Part shown: positions 52,399-61,295 of the stretch, one piece after another | How the letters are laid out: each line of letters begins with the position of its first letter | Numbering within the stretch: position 1 is the first letter of the stretch | Assembly (NCBI RefSeq): GCF_030845175.1 | Contig: NZ_CP132542.1 | Span: forward strand, 3,817,501 to 3,881,500 | DNA length: 64,000 nucleotides | Direction of reading: 5' to 3' | DNA from: Coralliovum pocilloporae | GTDB taxonomy: Bacteria > Pseudomonadota > Alphaproteobacteria > Rhizobiales > Cohaesibacteraceae | The notes under the pieces: generated by a model | Told to the model about the DNA's origin: nothing | Databases searched by the model: none | Seen by the model: the letters and a program-made list of their open reading frames with translations, nothing else | Position numbers and translations under genes: made by a program

Positions 52399-53412
52399 AT
52401 GAAAGCCGTCGGTTATTTAAGCACAGGCCCGATTGACCGCCCTGATGCGCTGATCGATTTCGAGACTGATACACCTGAGGCCAGGGGCCACGACCTCCTG
52501 GTCAGCGTAGAGGCAATCTCCGTCAATCCGGTGGATACCAAGATCCGTATGCGGCGCGCGCCGGACGGGGATGCCCCGGCCATTCTGGGATGGGATGCGG
52601 CCGGGCGCGTTGTTGCTGTTGGAGACAAAGTCAGCCGGTTCAAGCCTGGCGACAGGGTCTGGTATGCTGGTGCGATCGACCGGCCCGGCACCAATTCGGA
52701 ATACCATCTTGTGGATGAGCGGATTGTCGGCCATGCCCCTGCATCCATTGAAACCGCTGCGGCTGCAGCGCTGCCCCTGACCACGCTGACCGCCTATGAA
52801 ATGCTGTTTGACCGTCTGGATGTGCTGAAGCCTGTGCCCGGCGCGGCGCAGGCTGTTGTCATCATCGGCGGTGCGGGTGGTGTGGGGTCCATCGCTATCC
52901 AGCTTCTGCGTGCGATGACAGACCTGACCGTGATTGCTACGGCGTCCCGGCCCGAGACGCAGGACTGGGTGCGCGAACTTGGTGCCCATCACGTGATTGA
53001 CCATTCCAAACCCCTTACGGACCAGATAGCCGCCCTTGGCATTGGAGCGCCAGGTTTTGTCTTCTCAACCAATGGCTCGGAGCATTATGTGCCGGAGATT
53101 GGCGCCTTTATCGCGCCGCAGGGCCGGTTCGGGCTGATTGATGATCCGGCTGGGTTTGACATCATGCCGTTCAAGCAGAAATCGGTCTCGATCCACTGGG
53201 AGTTCATGTATACGCGATCCCTCTTCCAGACAGAGGATATCGCCCGACAGAGTGATATGCTGAACGAGGTGGCCGGGTTGATCGACGCAGGCAAGGTCCG
53301 GTCAACGGTAACGGAAACCTTTGGCACCATTACGGCGGCCAACCTTACCCGCGCGCACAGCATGCTGGAAAGCGGCAAGGCCAGAGGCAAGATCGTGCTG
53401 GAAGGCTTCTGA
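52399..53412 (+). CDS. zinc-type alcohol dehydrogenase-like quinone reductase
   Basis: The protein has 337 residues of the medium-chain dehydrogenase superfamily. The GroES-like part (SVEAISVNPVDTKIRMR, then GWDAAGRVVAVGDKVSRFKP) is followed by a Rossmann domain with VVIIGGAGGVGSIAIQLLRA near 153. The structural and catalytic zinc cysteines of alcohol dehydrogenases are missing, so it is most like zinc-independent NADPH:quinone reductases. The substrate is unknown. It is divergent from a LysR gene, a common arrangement for stress-induced enone or quinone reductases. Confidence 0.9.
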   Translation: MKAVGYLSTGPIDRPDALIDFETDTPEARGHDLLVSVEAISVNPVDTKIRMRRAPDGDAPAILGWDAAGRVVAVGDKVSRFKPGDRVWYAGAIDRPGTNSEYHLVDERIVGHAPASIETAAAAALPLTTLTAYEMLFDRLDVLKPVPGAAQAVVIIGGAGGVGSIAIQLLRAMTDLTVIATASRPETQDWVRELGAHHVIDHSKPLTDQIAALGIGAPGFVFSTNGSEHYVPEIGAFIAPQGRFGLIDDPAGFDIMPFKQKSVSIHWEFMYTRSLFQTEDIARQSDMLNEVAGLIDAGKVRSTVTETFGTITAANLTRAHSMLESGKARGKIVLEGF

Positions 53413-53440
53413 TCAGGAAAAGGGCATCCCGGCAGGGTCT

Positions 53441-53920
53441 TCAAAAATGAAGGGGGGCATTCTCGATGACCTCCTTCAGGACAAAGAAGCTGCGCAATTG
53501 CCTGACACCTGGAAGGGTCAGCAATTGTGCCCGATGCAGTGTGTTGAAGTCGGAAATATCCTTCACACGGACCTTGAGGAAATAGTCGAAATCTCCGGCT
53601 ACGCACTGGCATTCGAGAATGAAGGGAAATTGCGGGATCGCGGCTTCAAACTCTGCAAAGCTCTCAGGTGTTGAACGCTCCAGAACAGCACCGACCAGCA
53701 CCAGGACGCTGAGGTCCACAGCATCCGGTCTGACCTGAGCGGTGACGCTCGAGATGATGCCGTCTTCGAACAGGCGCTGGGTCCGCCGGTGGCATGTGGC
53801 CGGGCTGACATTCACCTTCTCGGCGATTTCAGCGTTGCTCATGCGGCCATCTGTCTGAAGACACTTGAGAATTTTGCGGTCGATTTTGTCGATATTATGA
53901 GATGTGGAATTTTCTTCCAT
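53441..53920 (-). CDS. acdR: Lrp/AsnC-family regulator of ACC deaminase
   Basis: The protein has 159 residues. Helix-turn-helix residues about 10-60 (IDRKILKCLQTDGRMSNAEI, then VNVSPATCHRRTQRLFEDGI) and a C-terminal RAM domain (residues 70-150) are of the Lrp type. It is divergent from acdS by 140 bp, which is the standard acdR/acdS arrangement in proteobacteria, where AcdR senses ACC with partners. The gap contains two copies of TATTTGAGA, near 53931 and 53994, which may be binding sites. Confidence 0.85.
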   Translation of the reverse strand: MEENSTSHNIDKIDRKILKCLQTDGRMSNAEIAEKVNVSPATCHRRTQRLFEDGIISSVTAQVRPDAVDLSVLVLVGAVLERSTPESFAEFEAAIPQFPFILECQCVAGDFDYFLKVRVKDISDFNTLHRAQLLTLPGVRQLRSFFVLKEVIENAPLHF

Positions 53921-54060
53921 AAAATCCTCATATTTGAGAAGAGAAAGAATGTGATGGTGACTATATATAAATCAGACAGTATTTATACAGCTGTATTTGA
54001 GAGCACATTTCATTTTTCTTCACTTAAGATGATGGCGGATTGTCTCAAAGGAAGAACAGC

Positions 54061-55077
54061 ATGAACCTCTCGAAATTTGACCGTTACCCGCTCACATTCG
54101 GCCCGACTGCAATTGAACACCTGCCCAGGCTTTCCGAGGCTATTGGCGGAGATGTTGAAATCTATGCCAAGCGTGAAGACTGCAATTCGGGCTTGGCGCT
54201 TGGCGGTAACAAACTGCGCAAGCTGGAATATATTGTCCCCGATGCGATTGCATCGGGTGCTGATACGCTGGTGTCCATCGGCGGGGTGCAGTCCAACCAT
54301 ACGCGCATGGTCGCGGCAACGGCAGCCAAGATAGGCATGAAGTGCGTGGTCATTCAGGAAAGCTGGGTACCCCATGATGATGCGGTCTATGACCGTGTGG
54401 GCAACATTCTGATGACCCGTCTGATGGGGGCTGACAGCCGTCTTGTTGATGAAGGGTTTGATATCGGGATCCGCCAGAGCTGGGAGGATGCCATGCAGTC
54501 AGTCCGGGATGCGGGCGGAGTGCCCTATGCCATTCCGGCTGGTGCGTCGGTGCATAAATTTGGCGGGCTTGGCTATGCGGGCTTTGCTGAGGAAGTGCGC
54601 GCCCAGGAAGCGGAAATGGGCATCACGTTTGATTATATCGTTGTCTGCTGTGTGACGGGGTCGACACAGGCAGGCATGGTTGTCGGTTTCGCAGCGGATA
54701 ACAGGGCGGACAGGGTCATCGGTATTGATGCCTCCGGAACGCCAGACCAGCTGCGCGGGCAGATGCGTGGGATTATCGACAACACCGCCGACCTTGTGGA
54801 ACTGGGGCGTGCCGTGCGCGATGATGAGATCATCATCAATCCCGATTACGCCTATCCGGCCTATGGGGTGCCCAGTCACGAAACCAACGAAGCCATGCGG
54901 CTGGCGGCGCGCACTGAGGCCATGATTACGGACCCTGTCTATGAGGGCAAATCCATGCAGGGCATGATCGACCTGGCACAGAAGGGCTTTTTCCCGAAGG
55001 GCTCGAAGGTTCTTTATGCCCATTTGGGCGGCGCACCGGCCATTAACGGCTACAGCTACACGTATCGCAACGGTTAA
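54061..55077 (+). CDS. acdS: 1-aminocyclopropane-1-carboxylate deaminase
   Basis: AcdS breaks ACC, the ethylene precursor of plants and algae, into 2-oxobutyrate and ammonia with PLP. The protein has 338 residues from the ATG at 54061 with an AGGAAG upstream. PLP-binding Lys51 ([10 protein letters not shown]), Tyr294 and Glu295 (DPVYEGKS) and Leu322 (AHLGGAPA) are all at their standard positions. Glu295 and Leu322 separate real ACC deaminases from D-cysteine desulfhydrase homologues. So this is a true AcdS. Divergent acdR and the adjoining mde genes fit a 2-oxobutyrate-forming locus. Confidence 0.96.
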   Translation: MNLSKFDRYPLTFGPTAIEHLPRLSEAIGGDVEIYAKREDCNSGLALGGNKLRKLEYIVPDAIASGADTLVSIGGVQSNHTRMVAATAAKIGMKCVVIQESWVPHDDAVYDRVGNILMTRLMGADSRLVDEGFDIGIRQSWEDAMQSVRDAGGVPYAIPAGASVHKFGGLGYAGFAEEVRAQEAEMGITFDYIVVCCVTGSTQAGMVVGFAADNRADRVIGIDASGTPDQLRGQMRGIIDNTADLVELGRAVRDDEIIINPDYAYPAYGVPSHETNEAMRLAARTEAMITDPVYEGKSMQGMIDLAQKGFFPKGSKVLYAHLGGAPAINGYSYTYRNG

Positions 55078-55532
55078 TCGATTGCCGGAAATACGTTGGT
55101 TTTCTTCACGGTAGAGTAGACGAAGCTGGTGTCAATGGAGGCAATGCCTCCGATGGGGTGGATGCGATGACGGATGAAATCCTCATAGGCATCCAGCCCG
55201 GGCACCACCACCCGCAACTGATAATCCGAGGCTCCGGTCAGGACATGACACTCAAGCACTTCGTCGATTGCATGGATTCGGCTTTCGAAGCTTCGGACAT
55301 CGTCTTCGTTGTGGCGTTCCAGCCGAATGCGCACAAAGACCGTGATCGGCAGGCCATAGGTCTTTGCGTCCACCTCGGCGCTGTATCCCCGGAGCGTGCC
55401 GTTTTCTTCGAGATTGCGCAACCGGCGCAGACAGGGCGACGGGGACAAGTTGACTTCTGCGGCGAGGTCCTGATTGGTCATGCGGCCATTTGCCTGCAAT
55501 GCGCGGATAATCTGTCGGTCTTTGGCGTCCAT
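55074..55532 (-). CDS. mdeR: Lrp/AsnC-family regulator of methionine catabolism
   Basis: The protein has 152 residues with the Lrp helix-turn-helix ([20 protein letters not shown], then [20 protein letters not shown]) and a RAM domain. It is divergent from mdeA by 114 bp, like mdeR of Pseudomonas putida, where this regulator switches on mdeAB in response to methionine. A perfect palindrome at 55545-55561 is 13 bp from its start. Its stop codon overlaps the end of acdS by four bases on the opposite strand. Confidence 0.85.
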   Translation of the reverse strand: MDAKDRQIIRALQANGRMTNQDLAAEVNLSPSPCLRRLRNLEENGTLRGYSAEVDAKTYGLPITVFVRIRLERHNEDDVRSFESRIHAIDEVLECHVLTGASDYQLRVVVPGLDAYEDFIRHRIHPIGGIASIDTSFVYSTVKKTNVFPAID

Positions 55533-55544
55533 TTAAGCCTCTCA

Positions 55545-55561
55545 TTGGCAGAAAATGCCAA
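55545..55561. promoter_or_regulatory. candidate MdeR operator
   Basis: TTGGCA-GAAAA-TGCCAA is a perfect 6-5-6 palindrome in the mdeR/mdeA gap, 13 bp before mdeR. Lrp-family proteins bind AT-centred palindromes of about this size. Confidence 0.55.
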
Positions 55562-55646
55562 AATCTATAGTCAACATAGCATAACTCGCAATCATTACCC
55601 CGCCAATACATCGTATCCTGTCTCAAACAACATGAGAGAGGTTGCC

Positions 55647-56849
55647 ATGAGTTCGTCCAAAGGCTTTGCCACCCGCGCTATCCACCACGCCTATGATCCC
55701 CAAGAGAACGAAGGTGCGTTGACGCCGCCCCTGCACCTCACATCGACCTTTGCATTTGAGACCACTGAGGCCGGAGGCGAAATGTTCGCTGGCGAACGCC
55801 AGGGGCATATTTACAGCCGTATCTCGAACCCGACCTGTGATCTTCTGGAGCAGCGCATTGCCACGCTCGAAGGGGCTGAAGCCGGGCTGGCCTTGTCCAG
55901 TGGCATGGGCGCCATTACGGCGGTGCTGTGGACTCTGCTGTCGCCCGGCGACGAAGTGATCGTCGACAAGACGCTTTACGGCTGCACCTTTGCCTTCATG
56001 CGGCATGGGCTGGCGAAATGGGGTGTGACCATCACTCATGTGGATATGACAGACCCGGAAAACCTGCGTGCTGCGATCTCAAAGCAGACCCGGGTCGTTT
56101 ATTTCGAAACCCCGGCCAACCCGAACATGCGGCTGGTGGACATTGCCGCCACCGCCACAATCGCGCATGAAGCCGGGGCGCAGGTGGTCGTCGACAACAC
56201 CTACGCTACGCCTTTCCTGACACGACCCGTTGAACTGGGCGCTGATATCGTGGTGCACTCCGCCACCAAGTATCTCGGTGGACATGGCGATGTGGTGGCC
56301 GGGCTGGTTGCCGGCACGGCCGAACAGATCGCCGAGATCCGACTTGTTGGAATGAAGGACATGACGGGTGCGGTTATGGCACCGTTCAATGCGATGCTGA
56401 TCCTGCGCGGGTTGAAAACTCTGGCCCTGCGTATGGAGCGCCATTGCGCTTCGGCTCGAATTGTGGCCGAGTATCTGCAGGAGCATCCGTCGGTCCGGAC
56501 CGTGTATTTTCCCGGGCTGGACAGTTTCGCCCAGCACGAACTTGCAACGTGTCAGATGTCCAGGCCCGGCGCGATGATCGCCTTTGAAGTCGAGGGCGGC
56601 ATGGCGGGTGGCATCCGGTTCATGAACAACCTGAACATGATCCAGCGGGCCGTATCCCTGGGTGATGCCGAAACGCTGATCCAGCATCCGGCCTCTATGA
56701 CCCACTCCACTTATACGCCCGAGGAGCGTGCCGAGCACGATATTGCTGACGGGTTGATCCGTTTGTCTGTCGGGCTGGAGGATGTCGATGACATCATCGC
56801 CGACCTGGATCAATCCCTGCCGCGACCCATTCATCACGCCGCCGAGTAA
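55647..56849 (+). CDS. mdeA: L-methionine gamma-lyase
   Basis: MdeA splits methionine into methanethiol, 2-oxobutyrate and ammonia. The protein has 400 residues from the ATG at 55647, which has GAGAGG 6 nt upstream. A long open frame before it is not coding. It is a fold type I PLP enzyme of the Cys/Met metabolism family, with LSSGMGAITAVLWTLLSPGD near 83 and the PLP lysine in VVHSATKYLGGHGDVVAG near 208. The active-site cysteine that marks methionine gamma-lyase is present (YGCTFAF, Cys113, equal to Cys116 of P. putida). Cystathionine lyases have other residues there. It is followed after 10 bp by mdeB. Confidence 0.94.
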   Translation: MSSSKGFATRAIHHAYDPQENEGALTPPLHLTSTFAFETTEAGGEMFAGERQGHIYSRISNPTCDLLEQRIATLEGAEAGLALSSGMGAITAVLWTLLSPGDEVIVDKTLYGCTFAFMRHGLAKWGVTITHVDMTDPENLRAAISKQTRVVYFETPANPNMRLVDIAATATIAHEAGAQVVVDNTYATPFLTRPVELGADIVVHSATKYLGGHGDVVAGLVAGTAEQIAEIRLVGMKDMTGAVMAPFNAMLILRGLKTLALRMERHCASARIVAEYLQEHPSVRTVYFPGLDSFAQHELATCQMSRPGAMIAFEVEGGMAGGIRFMNNLNMIQRAVSLGDAETLIQHPASMTHSTYTPEERAEHDIADGLIRLSVGLEDVDDIIADLDQSLPRPIHHAAE

Positions 56850-56859
56850 GGAGCTTCTC

Positions 56860-59262
56860 ATGCCCACCGACATCGCCCAAATGAAAACCATTGAGCAACG
56901 GCTTCTGTGGCTGTCCCACTGGATGATCCATCATGCCAATCACATCCGGCCCAAGGCGGATGAGATCAAGGTCGGGGGGCATCAGGCGTCTTCCGCCTCC
57001 ATGGTGTCGATTATGACGGCACTCTATTTCTCGGCCCTGAAACCCCAGGACCGGGTGGCTGTCAAACCTCATGCGTCGCCCGTGTTCCATGCGATGCACT
57101 ATCTGATGGGCAATCAGACCCGTGAGAAAATGGAGAATTTCCGCGGCTATGGCGGGGTGCAGTCCTATCCCAGCCGGACCAAGGATATTGATGATGTGGA
57201 CTTCTCTACCGGGTCTGTCGGGCTGGGTGTGGGGATAACGGCGCTTGCGTCCATGGTGCAGGATTTCATCAAGGCCAAGAGCTGGGGACAGAACACCGAA
57301 ACCGGTCGCATGGTGGCGCTTGTGGGCGACGCGGAGCTGGATGAGGGCAATGTCTATGAAGTGCTGCAGGAAGGCTGGAAAAACGACTTGCGCAACACCT
57401 GGTGGATTATCGACTATAACCGCCAGTCGCTGGACGGGATTGTCCGTGAGGGCCTTTTTGAGCGTCTTGAAAAGATCTTTGACGCCTTCGGCTGGGATGT
57501 GGTCCGGGTGAAATATGGTGCCCTGCAGCGGGCCGCCTTTGCGGAGCCTGGCGGCGAGAAACTGCGGGCCTGGATTGATGCCTGCCCCAATGCGGACTAT
57601 TCGGCCCTCACCTATATGGGCGGCGAGGTGTGGCGGAAACATCTGATGGATGATCTGGGCGATCAGGGAGATGTCACCGCCCTGCTCGATTGCAGAAGTG
57701 ATGCCGAGCTGGCGGCGCTTATGGAGAATCTCGGTGGCAATTGCGTGCACACCATGGCCGAGACATTCGATGCCATAGACCACGACCGCCCCACATGTTT
57801 TCTCGCCTATACCATCAAGGGCTGGGGAACACCCATTGCCGGGCACAAGGACAATCACGGCGGTCTGATGACCAAAGCCCAGATGGCAGACTGGCAGGCC
57901 CATATGGGTGTTCAGGCAGGAGAGGAATGGGAGCCATTTGCGACGGTTGATGATGTGGATGGTCTCAAGGCATTTCTGGCGCAGGTTCCTTTCTTTTCCA
58001 AAGGTACCCGGCGTTATTCAGACGACCGGATTGCCGTGCCTGCCCTCCATGTGGATTCAGAGCGGGAATTGTCCACCCAGACCGCCTTTGGCAAGATCCT
58101 CGACACTCTGGCCAGGGGTGACAGCGACCTTGCGGCCCGCATCATGACCACATCGCCGGATGTGACCGGGACCACCAGCCTCGGGCCGTTTGTGAACCGC
58201 CGGAAACTGTTCGCGCGGGATGAGCTGAAGGATGCCTTTATCGAGCATCGTATTCCCTCCACAGCCAAGTGGAATTTTGCGCCCGATGGGCAGCACCTGG
58301 AGCTTGGTATTGCCGAGATGAACCTGTTTCTGCTGCTCGGTGCGGCCGGTCTGGCTCACAGTCTCTGGGGCAAGCGAATTATTCCGATCGGCACGGTCTA
58401 CGACCCCTTTGTTCATCGTGGTCTGGATGCGCTCAACTATGCCTGTTATCAGGACGCCCGTTTCATGATTGTCGGCACGCCGTCCGGTGTTACGCTGGCA
58501 CCGGAGGGCGGCGCGCACCAGTCCATCGGCACCCAGCTTACAGGCATCGCCCAGGATGGCCTGGCCTCATTTGAGCCTGCCTTTGCCGATGAGCTGGCGC
58601 TGATCATGGAGTGGGCGTTTGACTATATGCAACGCGATGGTGAGGGTGACCCGGACGAGCGCACATGGCTCAGGGATGAGACCGGAGGCTCAGTCTATCT
58701 GCGCCTGACCACAAAGCCGCTTGAGCAGCCCGCAAAGCGGACGGACGAGCTCTTCCGCAGAGGCGTTATTGACGGTGCTTACTGGCTACGGGAGCCGGGT
58801 CCCAATTGCGAGCTTGTCATCGCCTATCAGGGCGCTGTGGCAAACGAGGCGATTGAGGCCGCTGGCAGGCTGGCGGAAAGCCGTCGTGATATCGGGGTTC
58901 TGGCGGTCACCTCCGCCGACAGACTGAATGCCGGCTGGACAGCCGCCCAGCGCGACCGGGCCCGGGGCAATCGCAAGGCAAGAAGCCATATCGAAACCCT
59001 TCTCGGCACCCTGCCCAACCATTGCAGCCTGCTGACCGTGGTTGACGGTCATCCGGCCACCCTGTCCTGGCTGGGGGCCGTTGCCGGACACAGGACCATC
59101 CCGCTCGGGGTGGAGCATTTCGGTCAGACCGGAACCATCGGCGACCTCTACCAGCACTTCGGCATCAACCGCGACAGCATAGTCCAGCAGGCCCACGGTG
59201 CCCTGCAGACGGGCGCAGAACTCTCAGAAGCCAGAAAAGCCGCGATCAGAGCCGTGAACTGA
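56860..59262 (+). CDS. mdeB: thiamin-dependent 2-oxoacid dehydrogenase E1, 2-oxobutyrate type
   Basis: The protein has 800 residues from the ATG at 56860, which has an AAGGAG 7 nt upstream. It is a homodimeric, AceE-like E1. A thiamin-diphosphate motif GDAELDEGNVYEVLQEGW continues to an IIDYNRQSLDG end near residues 157-193. VGGHQASSASMVSIMTALYF lies near 43, and the transketolase-type middle domain has LELGIAEMNLFLLLGAAGLA near 480. In Pseudomonas putida mdeB follows mdeA and is thought to act on 2-oxobutyrate. No E2 or E3 gene is nearby, so it must borrow those parts or act as a decarboxylase/oxidase. Confidence 0.88.
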   Translation: MPTDIAQMKTIEQRLLWLSHWMIHHANHIRPKADEIKVGGHQASSASMVSIMTALYFSALKPQDRVAVKPHASPVFHAMHYLMGNQTREKMENFRGYGGVQSYPSRTKDIDDVDFSTGSVGLGVGITALASMVQDFIKAKSWGQNTETGRMVALVGDAELDEGNVYEVLQEGWKNDLRNTWWIIDYNRQSLDGIVREGLFERLEKIFDAFGWDVVRVKYGALQRAAFAEPGGEKLRAWIDACPNADYSALTYMGGEVWRKHLMDDLGDQGDVTALLDCRSDAELAALMENLGGNCVHTMAETFDAIDHDRPTCFLAYTIKGWGTPIAGHKDNHGGLMTKAQMADWQAHMGVQAGEEWEPFATVDDVDGLKAFLAQVPFFSKGTRRYSDDRIAVPALHVDSERELSTQTAFGKILDTLARGDSDLAARIMTTSPDVTGTTSLGPFVNRRKLFARDELKDAFIEHRIPSTAKWNFAPDGQHLELGIAEMNLFLLLGAAGLAHSLWGKRIIPIGTVYDPFVHRGLDALNYACYQDARFMIVGTPSGVTLAPEGGAHQSIGTQLTGIAQDGLASFEPAFADELALIMEWAFDYMQRDGEGDPDERTWLRDETGGSVYLRLTTKPLEQPAKRTDELFRRGVIDGAYWLREPGPNCELVIAYQGAVANEAIEAAGRLAESRRDIGVLAVTSADRLNAGWTAAQRDRARGNRKARSHIETLLGTLPNHCSLLTVVDGHPATLSWLGAVAGHRTIPLGVEHFGQTGTIGDLYQHFGINRDSIVQQAHGALQTGAELSEARKAAIRAVN

Positions 59263-59270
59263 CGGAGGTT

Positions 59271-59332
59271 GGGGGGGGCTTCATTGAGGCCCTCCCCGGC
59301 ACCCTCGCAGGCTTCTTCTGCGGGGGGGGGGG
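59271..59332. repeat. two guanine homopolymers after mdeB
   Basis: A G8 run at 59271-59278 and a G11 run at 59322-59332 lie in the 85 bp between mdeB and the next gene. Runs of this length slip easily. No coding frame crosses them. Confidence 0.7.
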
Positions 59333-59347
59333 CGTTCAGCCAGGCAA

Positions 59348-59821
59348 TCAGTGATCAAGTGTTGAAGCTAGTCTGATGGCTCGGTTGAGGCGGAAATAGA
59401 AGAAAAGCATGAGAAGAGCCATCATGGAAAATTCGAATGCTGATGTCCCGTCCTCAATGAGTGCTGTCCCGGCGAACACATCACTCAGAAGGGCAAGTAA
59501 GTAGAAAAGTATTATCAATAGAAGTGCCTTGACTGCTACTGGAAAACTCAGGCATAGAGATCGTGATATAAAATCTCTGTTGTCACCTTTTGAATTTGTA
59601 TGATATATGAGGATAGTTCCTAATATATTGCTTAATATAATAAGTATATCTGCATAAATATCCCATTTATTTATCGTTTCTAACAGATTGCTGGAAGCCC
59701 ATGTTGACGTTAATATCGATATGAGTGCCGTATAAATAAGAAAATAAAAGAATTTCTCCCTTTCGGAAACGGAATCGCTCCTAAATCTTAGAGCCAGTTT
59801 CGTATCATTAAAAATTTGCAT
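59348..59821 (-). CDS. small hypothetical four-helix membrane protein
   Basis: The protein has 157 residues with four hydrophobic segments (about 28-46, 58-73, 92-116 and 133-147). It starts MQIFNDTKLALRFRSDSVSE. The gene is AT-rich, rich in Ile and Ser, and of no family I recognise. It may be paired with the similar AT-rich membrane gene at 60767, as both look unlike the flanks. The start has no clear Shine-Dalgarno. Confidence 0.5.
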   Translation of the reverse strand: MQIFNDTKLALRFRSDSVSEREKFFYFLIYTALISILTSTWASSNLLETINKWDIYADILIILSNILGTILIYHTNSKGDNRDFISRSLCLSFPVAVKALLLIILFYLLALLSDVFAGTALIEDGTSAFEFSMMALLMLFFYFRLNRAIRLASTLDH

Positions 59822-60766
59822 GCAGATTTATTTCCTGAGTCGATATTTGTAATTATTGAGGTTCAAATTTAGGCGAGGTTCGCGGATTCGGTCAACTGAC
59901 GGGTTTAATTTTTGATTGCAGCATAGACTGGTGGTGAATATTACAATTATTAGAGCGCTTTCCCGGAAAGTGTGTGCGTAATTGATCCGTTACCGTAATT
60001 TATCGACTGGATGCCGGGTCAAGCCCGGCATGACACAGAGGGTGTGGTGGTCCTCTGCCTCATGATACTGAGGGGTTGGTGCTCGGCCTTTATCCCACCT
60101 GCTGCCGGTCCTCCCGGGCAAGCAAAGTGCAGATCCGGGAACCAGAGACGGCAGGTTCTAATTGTTTGGAATCCTTCCAGCTGGATCCCGGCTCGGGGGC
60201 CGGGATGACACCGAACCTGTGGCCAACCTTCTACCCCGCAACACCCACAGCCTGTCACCCCGGCCAAGCGCAGCGTAGAGCCGGGGTCCAGAGGCGGCAG
60301 GCTCCGAGGGTGTGGTTTCTTCCCGGCTGGATGCCGGATCAAGTCCGGCATGACACTGGGGGTGGTGTGACGCTCTGCTTCATGACACGAAGGAGGTGGC
60401 CAATCTTCGGCCTCTGCCTCTGCCCCAGCCACTCCCTGTCGTCCCGGACAAGCGGAGCGCTGATCTAGGAACCAGAAGCAGCAGGTTCTGAGAGTGGGGC
60501 GACTCTCTGCCCTACCCCCTGCCTGTCGTCACCGAAATTCCACGATGTTGAAGCTCTGACAAGGACGCCTCCGTGAAGGCATCCTTGAATCAGAAGCACG
60601 CTGATTTGCAAACCCTGTCGCATGATGTGGTATCTCTGGATGCTGGACGAACGTTTGCTGCATGCATGAAGCCGGGTAGAGCAGTGGCTCATGACGACGG
60701 CTTATATTTTGTGATTTTGCAATTTTTATTATAATCTCAGGTGAACTGAAATTCATCAATAAGGTG
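59822..60766. other. gene-free stretch dominated by palindromic repeats
   Basis: From 60007 to 60475 there are six palindromic repeat units, listed separately. The remaining parts on both sides are AT-rich and show nothing I recognise. Frames here come only from the repeats. Confidence 0.6.
60007..60475. repeat. cluster of six REP-like palindromes
   Basis: Units with the pattern CTGGATYCCGG...CCGGSATGAC or its complement are at 60007-60034, about 60108-60145, 60181-60209, 60254-60291, 60327-60354 and 60438-60475. Orientation alternates, and the loops differ (TCAAG, GCGCAGCGTAGA and others). One further copy is at 8918-8946. There is no transposase. This is a hot spot for a dispersed palindrome family. 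Confidence 0.85.
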
Positions 60767-61147
60767 ATGGGTTTCAATTTAATATTGCAAGTAAAGAAAG
60801 AGAAAAGGTATCCAATTTTGATTGGTATTCTCGCATTAGCGTCACTTTTACCATCGTTAGCATATATAATGGCATTTGGCGCAACATTTTTTAGATATCG
60901 GGATTTAAAGAGTTCTATAGATATTAGGGGAAGTTATATTTTCTTTGTTTTGTTATTTTCTCTTCTGCTTTTTATTTTATGCTGGTATGCTCGGATATAC
61001 TTGGTAGGTGCGATGGGTTCGGATTCCGATGATCCATATGATGATTTGGCTTTATATTTTTGGATAAATGCTGCAACTCCAATTCTTGCATGGATAGTTG
61101 TCTGCAGGCTTTGGCATCGTCTTTCAAATGAAGCAAAAAGAGAATGA
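60767..61147 (+). CDS. small hypothetical membrane protein
   Basis: The protein has 126 residues from the ATG at 60767, which has an AAGG upstream. Three hydrophobic helices lie at about 17-38 (PILIGILALASLLPSLAYIM), 55-78 (SYIFFVLLFSLLLFILCWYA) and 98-116. An acidic loop (GSDSDDPYDDLALYF) precedes the last. The sequence is AT-rich and unlike the acnB neighbour. No family is recognised. Confidence 0.5.
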   Translation: MGFNLILQVKKEKRYPILIGILALASLLPSLAYIMAFGATFFRYRDLKSSIDIRGSYIFFVLLFSLLLFILCWYARIYLVGAMGSDSDDPYDDLALYFWINAATPILAWIVVCRLWHRLSNEAKRE

Positions 61148-61205
61148 ATACTGCTTTAGATTGTTATTAATTGCCGTGGCGCTTTGACAATCAAACCACC
61201 AAGCA

Positions 61206-61244
61206 CAAAAACGCCGGGCTGGTTTTCAACCCAACCCGGCGCTT
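61206..61244 (-). terminator. Rho-independent terminator of acnB
   Basis: Read on the minus strand, GCGCCGGG pairs with CCCGGCG around a loop with TGG/CCA pairing, followed by TTTTTG. It lies 52 bp after the acnB stop codon. Confidence 0.85.
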
Positions 61245-61295
61245 TACTGAGCAGTTTGTCTGTCTCAGCTCATCTAGCCCCTGGAACGCTCCACT

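Noticed and set aside
60007-60475. CRISPR array.
   Set aside because: The units are inverted and irregularly spaced, differ in loop, and have no cas genes. They are palindromic repeats.
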